From positions 89,126,740-89,190,739 of the forward strand of contig NC_089491.1 of assembly GCF_036850765.1 (NCBI RefSeq): a DNA stretch of 64,000 nt, written 5' to 3'. How positions within the stretch are numbered: the stretch's first letter is position 1; each line of letters opens with the position of its first letter. The notes under the pieces were generated by a model that worked only from the letters and a program-made list of their open reading frames with translations, did not search any database and had not been told where the DNA came from. Shown piece after piece: positions 53,924 through 64,000 of the stretch. This DNA comes from Saccopteryx bilineata (lineage: Eukaryota; Chordata; Mammalia; Chiroptera; Emballonuridae). A program made the position numbers and the translations under genes.

Positions 53924-56319
53924 CTGAGGGTGGTTTTGTTGATAGTATTAATGAGATTTAATAAAGAATAAAAAGTTAAAAAAATAAAAAATCGAAGAGT
54001 TTTTTTTTTTAAATTAATAATGAAATAAAGAAAAATAAAAATTTTTTTAAAAAAGGAAATTATTTCCCCCCTCCTTTTTTCCTCTCCTCTCCTGTCCCCT
54101 CTTTCTTGAGAAAATCTTGTGGTGAACTGTGAATTATAACAAACAATGCCTGTAATGGAGGGCCTGAATTGGGGAAAAGTAATAAAGGGGCAAAAAAATG
54201 AAAAAAAAAAAAAGAAAAGAAAAAAGAAGGGGGCAAAAAGCAAATAAGGAAAAAATTTGGGTCAAGAATAAAATGATTTGCTTTTAGGTGTTGGTTGTCT
54301 AAGAGTTATGATGAGAGGAGTAAGAGGAAAACAGAAAAATGGGGGGACAAATTAAAAAATTACTATTGTATTTAGTGGAACAAGAACTAGATAAAATGGA
54401 GAGCCAGGGATGGGAGCACTGCTAGTGAGTTAAAAAGGTGAAGTAAAAACCCCCCGAAATGCCACAAACATAAGTTTGAGTCCCAGATAAGATAATTTGT
54501 ATGTTATTGAGGTTTGAATGAGAGGAGATGTAAAAGAGAAAGGAAGAAACTAATATAGAGGGAGAAAAGAAAGAGAGAGAGAGAAAAAAAGAAGGAACCA
54601 GTAAAAGAAGAAAAAAGAAAAAAGAGGAAAGAGAGAGAGAGAGAGAGAGAGAGTTAAGGGTTTTGGAGTGCAACCCTCATAGAGAGAAAGGAAGAGAAGA
54701 GAAAAGGTAATGGGAGATGTAACACTTATGGGTAGTGTAGTTCAAGGAGAGGAGAGAGTAAGACCGGCAGAGAGTTAATCGGCCAAATTGGAGGAGGAAA
54801 AAAAAATATCAAGAATGAAGATAAGAGAAACAAACGAACAAATATAATAAAATGGGATAGGTTATAAAGTCTGCAGATTATTCTTGATTTTGAGAGGTTA
54901 TCTTCTTGCTTTTTCTTTTCTCTCCCTCCTCCTGGTCGGTGACTCTGTACCCTGGGTTCTGCCCCTTTGGCACGCTCAGGTAGAGGTTTGCAGTTGATAA
55001 GTCTCTATGGCAATGTCATGTATTGTGCTTTAGTCTCGTTGGCAGCCGAGGCTCATTAGCATTTATAGGCTCCGACAGTGAGAGAGTCCATGTTCCTGGA
55101 GCCTTTCTCCTAGTCTTTCCTTCCTCAAAGAGTAGCCTGATCATCCAGGTATGGGGTTGCTGCTGCCTCTGCCTGGATAGTAAGAGGCTCAAAGAGCTGG
55201 CAACTCCCCACTCTATTTCCACTCAGCACAGGGCTCTGGGTAAGGCTCAGTCAGTCAGAGCTGCTAGCATAATCAGACGGGCTTTCCGCCCACTCAAAGA
55301 CCTCTGGCTCTGCCACTCTGTCAGGTAACACAGGCGGGCGCCCACTTCCGGGTCAGTTGGAGGAAACTCTCACTCACTATCTGCGTGTGCAGACCAGGAT
55401 ATCCGGCCAGCAGTCTCACGCTCTGAGTGAAACTCCCAACCGCATGGAAAAGTTGCAGCGTTGGAATTGGCTCTAGCTCCGTCCCCGTGCGCGGCTTTTG
55501 TAAGGCGCTGGGGCGGCCCGAGATTCCGCTTTGGCCCACACAAAGGCCCCTGACTCTGCCCCTCTGTGTGATAACACGGGCGCGCACTGCCGAGGCACTC
55601 GGAGGAATCTCTCGCTCTCTATCTGCGCACGCCGACCAGGATATGAGGCCGGCCGCATTTCCCTCTGAGTGCAACCCCCACCAGCACAGAAAATCTCCAC
55701 CGTTGGGATTAGTTCTCGCTTCCTCCCTTGTGCGGCTTTCCCAAGGCACTGGGGCTGCCCAGAGATTCTCCTTTCGGCCCACAGAAAAGCCTCTGACTCT
55801 GCCTCTCTGTGGGGTAACACGGGTACCCACTCCCGGGGCTTTGGAAGAAATCTCTTGCCCACTAACTGCGCGTGCGCCGACCAGGAGATGGGTAAAATGG
55901 CTGCCCCGTTTGTCTTTCTTTGTTTGGGTTTGGCGCGAGTGTTTGCTTGTATTGCCCGGCCACAGGATCAGATTTTCCTCGGCTTGGATCTCCGTGCCAC
56001 AGTCTGGTTCAGCCGTTTGTGCCGCGGCCTGGAGCTGTTCACCCCCTTTGTCCGCCTCAGTTTCTATATTCACAGTTACCAGAGAAAGCCGCCCTGTTTA
56101 GGTTAGTGAGGAAGGCGGAGCATTTCTTACTCCCTTTTTCCTTCGGGGTTTGGTTATATATTTAGCTAATTTTTCACTCTACCATACCTTCGGGTGTATT
56201 GCGAAGGATCTGGAGGCTCCAAGTATAGGTTTTTCTGTTTCTGGTTGAAGATTTTGTTGAGTTTTGGGGGAGATTTATCAGTATCGCTTCCTACCCCGCC
56301 ATTACTGTGACGTCATCTC
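53924..56319 (-). promoter_or_regulatory. L1 5' UTR with monomers, minus strand
   Basis: Monomer starts (ACCAGGA on the plus strand) at 55880, 55635 and 55393, that is periods of 245 and 242 bp with the last partial, the same number as in the plus-strand copy. CRE TGACGTCA at 56308-56315 next to CCGCCATTAC (YY1-like). The purine-rich strand of the pyrimidine tract is at 53930-54700. Expected to be the L1 promoter region; not tested here. Confidence 0.75.
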
Positions 56320-57678
56320 TTCTCTAAATCTTATAATCCTCTTTCACTCAATTTCTATATTCCTTTCCTCTTCTTATAGCAGGCCCTTTAACATTTCTTG
56401 TAGTACTGGTTTGGTGATAATGAACTCCTTGAGCCTCTTTTTGCTGGGAAGCTTTTTATTTCTCCTTCAATTTTAAATGATAGCTTTGCTAGATAGAGTA
56501 GTCTTCTTGGTTGCAGCTTTTTGTTTTGCAACACTGAATATTTCTTGCCAATTCCATCTGGCCTAAAGTGTTTCTGATGAGAAGTCAGATGTCAGTTTAT
56601 GGGAGCTCCTTTGTAGGTGGTAATTAACTGCTTTTCTTTCGCAGCTTTAGTATTTTTTCTTTGTTTCTTATCTTGGCATTTTAGTTATGATGTGTCTTGG
56701 TGTAGGCCTCTTTGGGTTAATCTTTAATGGGACTCACCATGCTTCTTGAAGTTGTGTGACCTTTTCCTTCATCATGTTAGGAAAGTCTTCAGCTATGATT
56801 TCTTCAAACAAGTTCTCTCTTGTTCATTTTCTTCGCCTTCAGGAAACCCTGTGCTGCGGATGTTGTTTCACTTCATGTTGTCACAGATGTCTCTTAGAGT
56901 TCCCTCAGCCTTCTGAGCCTCTTTTATTGTTGCTGTTCTGTTTTTCTACTTATGTTATCTTGTCCTCTAATTGTCGATTCAATCCTCTGCTTTATCTAAC
57001 CTGCTGTTAATTCCTTCTAATGCAGCCTTTATTTCACATATTGTATTTGACATTTATGACAAGTTCTTTTTTATGGTTTTAATATAATTTTTAATGCTTA
57101 CTATCTCTTTGTTTACATTCTTATTGTAATTGTCCTTGAGTTTTTTTACTTTAAGATCCTTGAGTATCCTAACAACCATTATTGTAAATTTACATGTGGT
57201 AGTTTTGTTGCTTCCATTTCATGTATTTTTTCCCCAGGAATTTCTCTTGTTGATTTAGTTGGAGCATATTTTTTTGTCTACCCATTTTGACTGTATATTA
57301 GGTAGCTGTGCTCTGACTCCTAAATTTGTTGTAATGTCTTTATGAGGAAGGTTGGCTCAATGGGCTCTAGAGTAAAGGCTCTAAGAATGCTTCTTGAGAG
57401 CTATATTTACTCTACTCTTGTATGTGAGTCTTGGGTGCTGTTGGCCTTTTTGTGAGTGGTGCTAATGCTTCAGGCTAGCAATATATAAGGGTCAACCTTA
57501 ATCTTGTGTATTAGATGCTATGCAGTGTCTGTCTTCTTGGGTATAGTTATTCTCAGCAGGTCTCATGCCTGCTGGACTCTTTCTTTGGGTGTGCCACTTG
57601 TGTGGCTAGTTGAATCTTGTATTGTTGTGGTCTGCAATGCACTACTGCTTGTGTTTGTTCTGGGTCCTCTTGAGCAGG

Positions 57679-58357
57679 TGTAAGGCTAATAGTCGTGGCT
57701 ACCATCAGAGCCGTGTGGCCTGTGCAGGTTCACATTTGGTTCAGACAGACGGTAAGAAACAATGGAGCCAAGAACTAGTGGGCCATTAAATTTAATCATA
57801 GCTTGTACCTGGCAAGCGAGGAAATACACACAGCAGGAAAACACTTCCCTTTCCATTCAGGGCTCCCAAAGCCACTGACTCATCAGAGTTTTCCTAGAAT
57901 CAAAGGCCCCACCAGCCTTATTCACCTCTGTTCCCCATCTTCTTCTCTTTGCACAAACTCTGCACTAACTCCACCATCTTGGTTGCTTCTCCTCTGCAAT
58001 GCTGATGGAAGGAATTGAGAGAGAGAGCCCCTGGTCTGCTTTATTTTATAGTGTAGAAAACTAAAGCCTTTAAGCCAATATACAAATAAGGAAGTCTCTG
58101 ATACAAAGCCACTTATCTGAGGCATAAATGGGATTCCTCATAAGAGTGCACCACCCCCTATCATGCAACAGTCAAGGGTGTGGGGCAAAGCTTAGTTTTG
58201 AGAAGATCTTTGTTTTAGAAGGGTGGGAAAGGCTTAGTCTTAAAACTAAGTCTTAGGCTATAAGGACTTTGCCAGCTTACAGCCTGTCTCCCACACTCAA
58301 TGCAAACTATAAGCGAGCAAACATATACATCATATTTATAAACTTATTTGACCAACA
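57679..58357 (-). mobile_element. Solo LTR, variant U3
   Basis: Antisense LTR of 679 bp with 5-bp duplication GCAGG at 57674-57678 and 58358-58362. R/U5 (CAGACAGACGGTAAGAAAC) is shared with the 16827 type, but the U3 end differs: on its sense strand it begins TGTTGGTCAAATAAG. A TATA-like box reads TTTTATAGTG on the plus strand near 58044. The old 5' UTR of the L1 resumes on each side. Confidence 0.88.
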
Positions 58358-59215
58358 GCAGGTTTCAGGTATGGGTTGATGTCAGACTTTGTTTGTAACC
58401 CACCATGGGCTACCTGTCTGGAGCTTCCACTCTGTTCACTGTTTGTGTCTGTGTTTTCTGTGTCTGGTTGTTTGTGGGAGGGGCCAGCCTGTGTATAAGA
58501 ATCAACTTCCTCCTGCTTAGACCTGACAGCAGCTTTGTAAAAGGGCCCAAGTTTCTTAAGATTTGCCTTCATCTCTTAACTGCTCCACCTTCTCTTGTAG
58601 CTGCCTGGTCTTCCCACAGAGTCTTCTGTAAAAAGACTGTAGATTGGGCACTGATTGGCTTTATCCCACCAACCTCTGCACAGGTTGTAAGATTGCTCTG
58701 TTAGGGTTACTGAGGTCAGGAAGATAACGTTATTGGGAACCCCAACTTGGGAGTTCTCCTAGTCAGGAGCTCAGTACAGGGAAAGTGGCCCTTACTCAAG
58801 AGTGTAATCCCTCAGCCACTGCTGGATATTCCAATTTTATTTCGTTCCAGAGGGTTGAGCAGCAGGTTCAGATTGAGTGGGGCTGACAGTCCCCTCTGCA
58901 GTTCTTTTAGCTGACAAATCCCTGATCTCAGGGAGGAATATTTAGTCTTCCACTGCGGTTTTGCCACTAGGAGTCCAGTGAGTATGGCCTCAGGGACTCA
59001 GACATTTGGTCTTCCCATAGTCTGGATAGTTTCTACTGAATCTCCCTTGGGTTGGAAGCACCAGTCATATTCTCATTATAGTGGTGGGGAAAGCTCTGGA
59101 CTCAATACCAGACAACCAAGTCACTGTCACTGCCATGCTTCCTGGCCAAAGCTACTTACTTATCTGCTGGACCCCATCTACACAGGGTTTGGGCATAAGA
59201 GATTCCTGAGTAGGG

Positions 59216-59895
59216 GGTCTGTGTACATCTTTCTGAGGTGGGTCACTTGTAGATAGCATATATATGGGTCATTTTTCCTTATGCATTTTCCTACCCTATG
59301 TCTTTTGATTGAAGCATTTAAGCCATTTACATTTACAGCGATTATTGATGGGTACATATTTGTTGCCATTTTATTCCTTTAATTATGTTCCTCTGATTTT
59401 TCTTCCTCTTCTTGTTCTTCTTTTTCTTAAAGAAGGCCTTTTAACATTTCTTTTAATACTGGTTTGGGGCCCTGGCCAGTTGGCTCAGTAGTAGAGCATC
59501 GGCCTGGTGTGCAGGAGTCCTGGGTTCGATTTCTGGCCAGGGCACACAGGAGAAGCGCCCATCTGCTTCTCCACCCTCCCCCTCTCCTTCCTCTCTGTCT
59601 CTCTCTCCCCCTCCTGCAGTCAGGGCTCCATTGGAGCAAAGTTTGCCTGGGCGCTGAGGATGGATCTGTGGCCTCTGCCTCAGGGGTCACAACAGAGCAA
59701 TGCCCCAGATGGGTAGAGCATCTCCCCCTGGTGGGCGTGCTGGGTGGATCCCGGTCAGGTGCATGCGGGAGTCTGTCTGACTGCCTCCCCATTTCCAACT
59801 TCAGGGAAAAAATAATAATAATACTGGTTTGGTGGTAACAAACTCTTAGCTTTTTCTTGTCTGGGAAGCTCTTTATTTCTGCTTCCATTCAACTT
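59216..59895 (-). mobile_element. LINE-1 fragment, ORF2 start to ORF1 end, antisense
   Basis: Sequence matching the start of L1 ORF2 (GTTGCCATTTTATTCC near 59362 is the antisense of the ORF2 start) joins, beyond a SINE, to the antisense of the ORF1 C-terminus near 59830-59895. It abuts the 5' UTR of the older antisense L1 at 59215 without a clear duplication, so it is a separate or rearranged piece. Confidence 0.65.
59468..59818 (+). mobile_element. tRNA-derived SINE type A
   Basis: Plus-strand copy starting GGCCCTGGCCAGTTGGCTC with A box TGGCTCAGTAG and B box GGTTCGATTTC. Perfect 14-bp duplication TAATACTGGTTTGG at 59454-59467 and 59819-59832. The end GGGAAAAAATAATAATA replaces a plain A tail. 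Confidence 0.93.
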
Positions 59896-60241
59896 TATTT
59901 TTTTTTTTGTTATTTTTGTTTGTTTTTGTTTTTTTAATGTGAGAAAGGGAGATAATGAGATAGATTCCCACATGTGCCCTGACCCAGGATCCACCCAGCA
60001 ACCCCTATCTGGGATTGATGTTCCAGTAAACTGAGCTATTTTTAGCACCCGAGGTTGACAAGCTTGGACCTTACTGAGCTCTCCTCACACTCTGGGCTAG
60101 GGAGTGGAAATGAGAGAGAGAAGGAGAGGAAGGAGAAGAGAAACAGATGGTCACTTCTCTTGTGAGCCCTGACCAAGATCAAACCCAGGACATCCAGACA
60201 CCCAGCTGACACCCTATCCACTAAGCTAACTGGCCAGGGCC
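59896..60241 (-). mobile_element. tRNA-derived SINE type A (old)
   Basis: Antisense copy with many changes: GTGAGAAAGGGAGATAATGA at the tail side and head CCCTATCCACTAAGCTAACTGGCCAGGGCC at the right end. Confidence 0.75.
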
Positions 60242-60652
60242 ATTGTTCATTGAAAAAAATATTACATTAGGAGTGACGTCATTGAAATGGCACCATGAGG
60301 AGGGCTCCTGATACCTCTTCTGAAAATTTCAACAAGTTTGACAACTAGAGACAGAAAAACAATCCCAGGAGCATCTGAAATACACATACACTGAACAAAG
60401 GTCAGTGATCTAAGAGAACCTGATGGAGAGACGTAATATTTTTTAGGGCCACTTGCTCTGCACGCAGTAGCTGGGGCAACTTCATCCCAGCTGATACAAG
60501 GTGAAAAACACATTCCTATAGAACAGACCTCAGAGAACACTGCAGAAGTTGGGCAGGCTAGGCTGTAGGCTTCTTAACAAGGGAGAAGCCTGCAGAGAGC
60601 AATCCCATAAAACACTAAGGTTATTAGTGTTATTAACAAAACCACCTTCAGA

Positions 60653-61637
60653 TGCCATTAAGGAAAAGGAAATCAAATATCATGGATACAAAAAACAGAA
60701 ATGTAGCACAGATAGATGAGGAAATTCTATAGAAAAAAATTTTAATAGATTAGAAACCTTGGAGTTAAATGACAGAGAATTTAAAATAGAAATTCTAAAA
60801 ATACTCAGAGATATACAAGAAAGCACAGAAAGGTAATTTAGCGAGCTCAAAAAACAACTTAACGAACAGAAAGAATATATTACCATGGAAATTAAAACTA
60901 TGAAAATGAATCAAAGAGAGATGAAAAACTCAATTCATGAACTGAAAAATGAGGTAACAAGCTTAGCTAATAGAACAGGCCAGATAGAAGAGAGAATTAG
61001 TGATATAGAAGACAGTCAACTAGAGGCACAACAGATAGAAGAGGAGAGAGACTCATAAATTAAAAAAAGTGAGAAAGCCCTACAGGAATTGTCTGACTCC
61101 ATCAAAAAGAGCAACATAAGAATAATAGGTATATCAGAAGGAGAAGAGAGAGAAAATGAAATGGAGAATATATTCAAACAAATAATAGACAAGAACTTTC
61201 CAAGCCTATGGAAAGAACTAAAGCCTCGAATTCAAGAAGCAAACAGAACAACAAGTTATCTTAACCCCAACAAACCTACTCCAAGGCACATCATAGTAAA
61301 ATTGGCTCAAACCAATGACAAAGAAAAAATTCTCAAGGCAGCCAGGGAAAAGAAGAATACAACATATAAAGGAAGGCTTATTAGATTATCATCAGATTTC
61401 TCAAAGAAACTCTACAAGCCAGAAGAGAGTGGACCCCAATATTTAAAGTTCTGAAAGAGAGGAACTTCCAGCCAAGAATACTATACCCATCAAAGCTATC
61501 CTTCAAATATGAAGGAGAAATAAAAACATGCACAGATACAGAAAAGATGAGGGAATTTATCACCAGAAAACCCCAACTTCAGGAAATACTAAAGGGGTTT
61601 TCCAACCAAATACAAATAACAACACAAAACCACAAGT
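60653..61637 (+). pseudogene. LINE-1 ORF1, disrupted
   Basis: Begins with the homologue of the ORF1 start (GATGCCATTAAGGAAAAGG at 60651) but has early stops (for example TAG near 60729) and indels; only 61089-61454 is open for long, giving the RRM segment IRIIGISEGEE. An indel near 61405 ends that frame early. Confidence 0.85.
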
Positions 61638-61962
61638 AAAAGCTCCAATAAGATCACAATAACATCAAATTTAAACAGTGAAAACAAAAACAAAAAAGGA
61701 GAGAGGACGAAGATTAAAAGTAGCAAAGGAGGATGGAGTGCAGAAGCATTAATGAGATAGTATACTACAATGAACATGGTAGGTAACCTTTCCATTACTT
61801 AATGGTAACCACCCCTGAAAAAACCACCACAGAAGCACATGACTTGAAAAAAAAAGTAACAGAGGAAAGAAGTATGGATTACAACCAAACAAAAACAAAT
61901 GATAGAAAAACAAAAGAGAAGAATCAAACAAGATACAAAACTAACAGAAAGCAATATATAAA

Positions 61963-64000
61963 ATGGCAATAGGAAACCCTCAAATATCAATAATTACACT
62001 AAATGTAAATGGATTGAACTCACCAATAAAAAACCACAGAGTAGCAGAATGGATTAAAAAAGAAAATTCAACTGTATGCTGCCTACAAGAAACACATCTA
62101 AGCAACAAGGATAAAAATAAATTCAAAGTGAAAGGATGGAAAACAATACTCCAAGCAAATGACATCCAAAAAACAAAAAATGCAGGTGTAGCAATACTCA
62201 TATCTAACAATGCTAACTACAAGAGAGCAAAGATAATCAGAGACAAAAATGGTCATTTCATAATGATTAAGGGGATACTGAATCAAGAAGACATAACACT
62301 TCTTAATATATATGCACCAAACCAAGGAACACCAACATATATAAGACAGCTACTGACTGACCTAAAAACAAAAACTAACAAAAATACAATCATACTTGGA
62401 GACCTCAATACACCGCTGATGGTTCCAGATCGTTCATCCAAACAGAAAATCAATAAAGAAATATTGGCCTTAAACAAAACACAATTGGATATGATAGACA
62501 TCTACAGGACATTTCATCCCAAAGTGTCAGAGTATACATTTTTCTCTAGTGTACATAGAACATTCTCAAGAATTGACCATATGTTGGGCCACAAAAATAA
62601 CATCAGTAAATTCAGAAAAATTGAAATTATACCAAGCATATTTTCTGATCATAAAGCCTTGAAATTAGAATTCAACTGCAAGAAAGAGGTAAAAATGTGG
62701 AAACTAAACAACATACTTTTAAAAAATGAGTTGGTCAAAGAAGAAATAAGCACAGAGATCAAAAGATACATACAGACAAGTGAAAATAACAATATGACAT
62801 ATCAGAATCTCTGGGATACAGCAAAAGCAGTAATAAGAGAGAAGTTTATATCACTATAGGCCTATATGAACAAACAAGAGAGAGCCCAAGTAAACCAGTT
62901 AACGTCACATCTTAAGGAACTAGAAAAAGAAGAACAAAGATAACCTAAAACCAGCAGAGGAAAGGAAATAATAAACATCAGAGCAGAAATAAATGAAATA
63001 GAGAACAAAAAAACTATAGAAAAAATTAATAAAACAAGGAGCTGGTTCTTTGAAAAGATCAACAAAATTGACAAACCCTTGGCAAGACTCACCAAAGAAA
63101 AAAGAGAAAGAACTCATATAAACAAAATCCAAAATGAAAGAGGAGAAATCACTACAGATATCATAGATATACAAAGAATTATTGTAGAATACTATGAAAA
63201 ACTGTATGCCACCAAATTCAACAATCTAGAAGAAATAGGTAAATTCCTAGAACAATACAATCTTCCTAGATTGAGTCACAAATAAGCAGAAAACCTAAAC
63301 AGACCCATATGGCTATTCTAGTGAATTCTATCAAACATTCAAAGAAGACTTGGTTCCTATCTACTCAAAGTTTTCCAAAAAATTGAAGAAGAAGCAATAC
63401 TTCCAAACACATTTTATGAGGCCAACATAACCCTCATATCAAGACCTGGCAAGGGCAGCACAAAAAAAGAAAACTACAGACCAACATCTCTAATGAATAC
63501 AGATGCTAAAATACTAAACAAAATACTAGCAAATCGAATACAACAGCATATTAAAAAAATAATACATCATGATCAAATGGAATTCATTCCAGAATCACAA
63601 GGATGGTTCAACATACGTAAAACGGTTAATATAATACACCATATCAACAAAACAAAGAACAAAAACCACATGATCTTATCAATAGATACAGAAAAGGCTT
63701 TCGATAAAGTACAACACAATTTTATGTTTAAGACTCTCAACAAAATGGGTATAGAAGGAAAATATCTCAACACAATAAAGGCCACTTATAATAAACCATC
63801 AGCTAACATCATATTAAATGGCATAAAACTGAGGACTTTTTCCCTTAAATCAGGAGCAAGACAGGGTTGTCCACTTTCTCCACTCTTATTTAACATGGTG
63901 CTGGAAATTCTAGCCAGAGTAATCAGACAAGGAAAGAAATAAAAGGCATTCATATTGGAAAAGAAGAAGTAAACGTTTTATGTTTTGCAGATGATATGAT
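61963..64000 (+). pseudogene. LINE-1 ORF2, disrupted and cut by window end
   Basis: The endonuclease part is open from 61963 to 62859 (298 codons; [25 protein letters not shown]). Stops follow (near 62857, 62941 and 63283) and a small deletion near 63305. The RT part opens again at 63493-63942, reaching AEKAFDK-like TEKAFDK and [12 protein letters not shown], then a frameshift at 63940 before the FADD region at about 63985. The copy therefore cannot encode a working protein. Confidence 0.9.

Larger units (their letters stand above)
48152..56319 (-). mobile_element. Second full-length young LINE-1, minus strand
   Basis: An 8.17-kb element (7.8 kb without its SINE) of the same subfamily as 28899-36746 in opposite orientation. 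Flanked by a perfect 13-bp duplication TTCTCTAAATCTT (48139-48151 and 56320-56332). Layout on the minus strand: CRE (56308-56315), monomers, purine counterpart of the pyrimidine tract, intact ORF1, a spacer, a broken ORF2, then a 3' UTR. It landed in the old antisense L1 at the start of its ORF2. Two full-length copies in inverse orientation, 11.4 kb apart, could serve as a substrate for ectopic recombination. Confidence 0.95.
40113..59215 (-). mobile_element. Second old antisense LINE-1, host of many nested insertions
   Basis: Read on the minus strand this is a long old L1: 5' UTR (59215-58360 and 57678-57200), ORF1 (57200-56333), then ORF2 from about 48138 to 40500 and 3' UTR to 40113. All frames are broken. 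About 19 kb of window is occupied by its roughly 7 kb plus everything inserted in it: SINEs at 40637, 41717, 42307, 43281 and 47181, a Helitron (43837-46185), a full-length L1 (48152-56319) and a solo LTR (57679-58357). The ORF2 text continues across each insertion, as at the Helitron ends. Confidence 0.8.
60270..64000 (+). mobile_element. Older LINE-1, runs past window end
   Basis: Starts with the CRE-bearing L1 5' end (TGACGTCA at 60274-60281), then only about 380 bp of 5' UTR before ORF1. The tandem monomers and pyrimidine tract are missing, so it is either internally deleted or an older subfamily. Its 5' sequence differs from that of the young copies (GAAATGGCACCATGAGG here). ORF1 and ORF2 are broken. 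Related to but distinct from the two young copies: ORF2 has several insertions and deletions, including a loss of about 65 bp near 63305. Confidence 0.9.

Noticed and set aside
55321..56073. 250-residue minus-strand frame in the second L1 5' UTR
   Set aside because: It falls in the CpG-rich tandem monomers, where long chance frames are expected on several frames at once; there is no matching uninterrupted frame in the other copy.

Overview
The window looks like a non-coding, repeat-packed stretch of a mammalian genome, most likely a bat. The signs are LINE-1 elements with ORF1 and a roughly 1275-codon ORF2, many tRNA-derived SINEs of the bat Ves-like kind (heads such as GGCCCTGGCCGGTTGGCTC and GCCTGACCAGGCGGTGGCG), solo retroviral LTRs, TA-flanked mariner/Tigger-like and 8-bp-flanked hAT-like elements, and one Helitron. 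The SINEs do not look like the common Myotis or horseshoe-bat SINEs as I remember them, so a lineage such as Emballonuridae is possible, but that is a guess from memory. I found no confident host protein-coding gene, rRNA, CRISPR array or bacterial-type gene.

Layout. 1-7.5 kb: the 3' end of a LINE-1, an antisense solo LTR split by a SINE, mostly unassigned sequence, SINEs and a mariner MITE inside an old L1 fragment. 7.5-11.3 kb: an old antisense L1 broken by a TA-flanked MITE, a SINE and an hAT-like element. 11.3-14.6 kb: SINEs, a short unassigned island with a weak exon candidate, and an MLT1-like LTR split by a SINE. 14.6-19.5 kb: the 5' half of an old antisense L1 carrying two complete solo LTRs, one LTR fragment and three SINEs. 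19.5-26.1 kb: SINEs, an L1 3'-UTR insertion, a candidate 45-nt exon, an hAT-like element, another solo LTR, and a CpG-rich/retrocopy-like region.

26.1-39.5 kb: an old antisense L1 interrupted by an internally deleted young L1 and by a full-length young L1 (28899-36746) with a 13-bp target-site duplication. That L1 has an intact ORF1 and an ORF2 broken by one extra nucleotide. 39.5-40.1 kb: a Tigger-like element. 40.1-59.2 kb: a second old antisense L1, into which SINEs, a Helitron (itself hit by a SINE), a second full-length young L1 in the opposite orientation (itself hit by a SINE) and a solo LTR have inserted. 59.2-64 kb: an L1 fragment, two SINEs, and a further L1 on the plus strand that runs off the end.

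How the pieces work together: LINE-1 ORF1p and ORF2p are the autonomous retrotransposition machinery, and the A-tailed tRNA-derived SINEs are their expected non-autonomous users. Many SINEs here sit in older L1s and have perfect or near-perfect target-site duplications. The most notable items are the Helitron, whose empty site can be read to the base from the split L1; the young L1 family with about 242-bp tandem monomers and a CRE plus a YY1-like site at its 5' end; a family of solo LTRs with 5-bp duplications and two U3 types; and two candidate host exons with strong splice donors.
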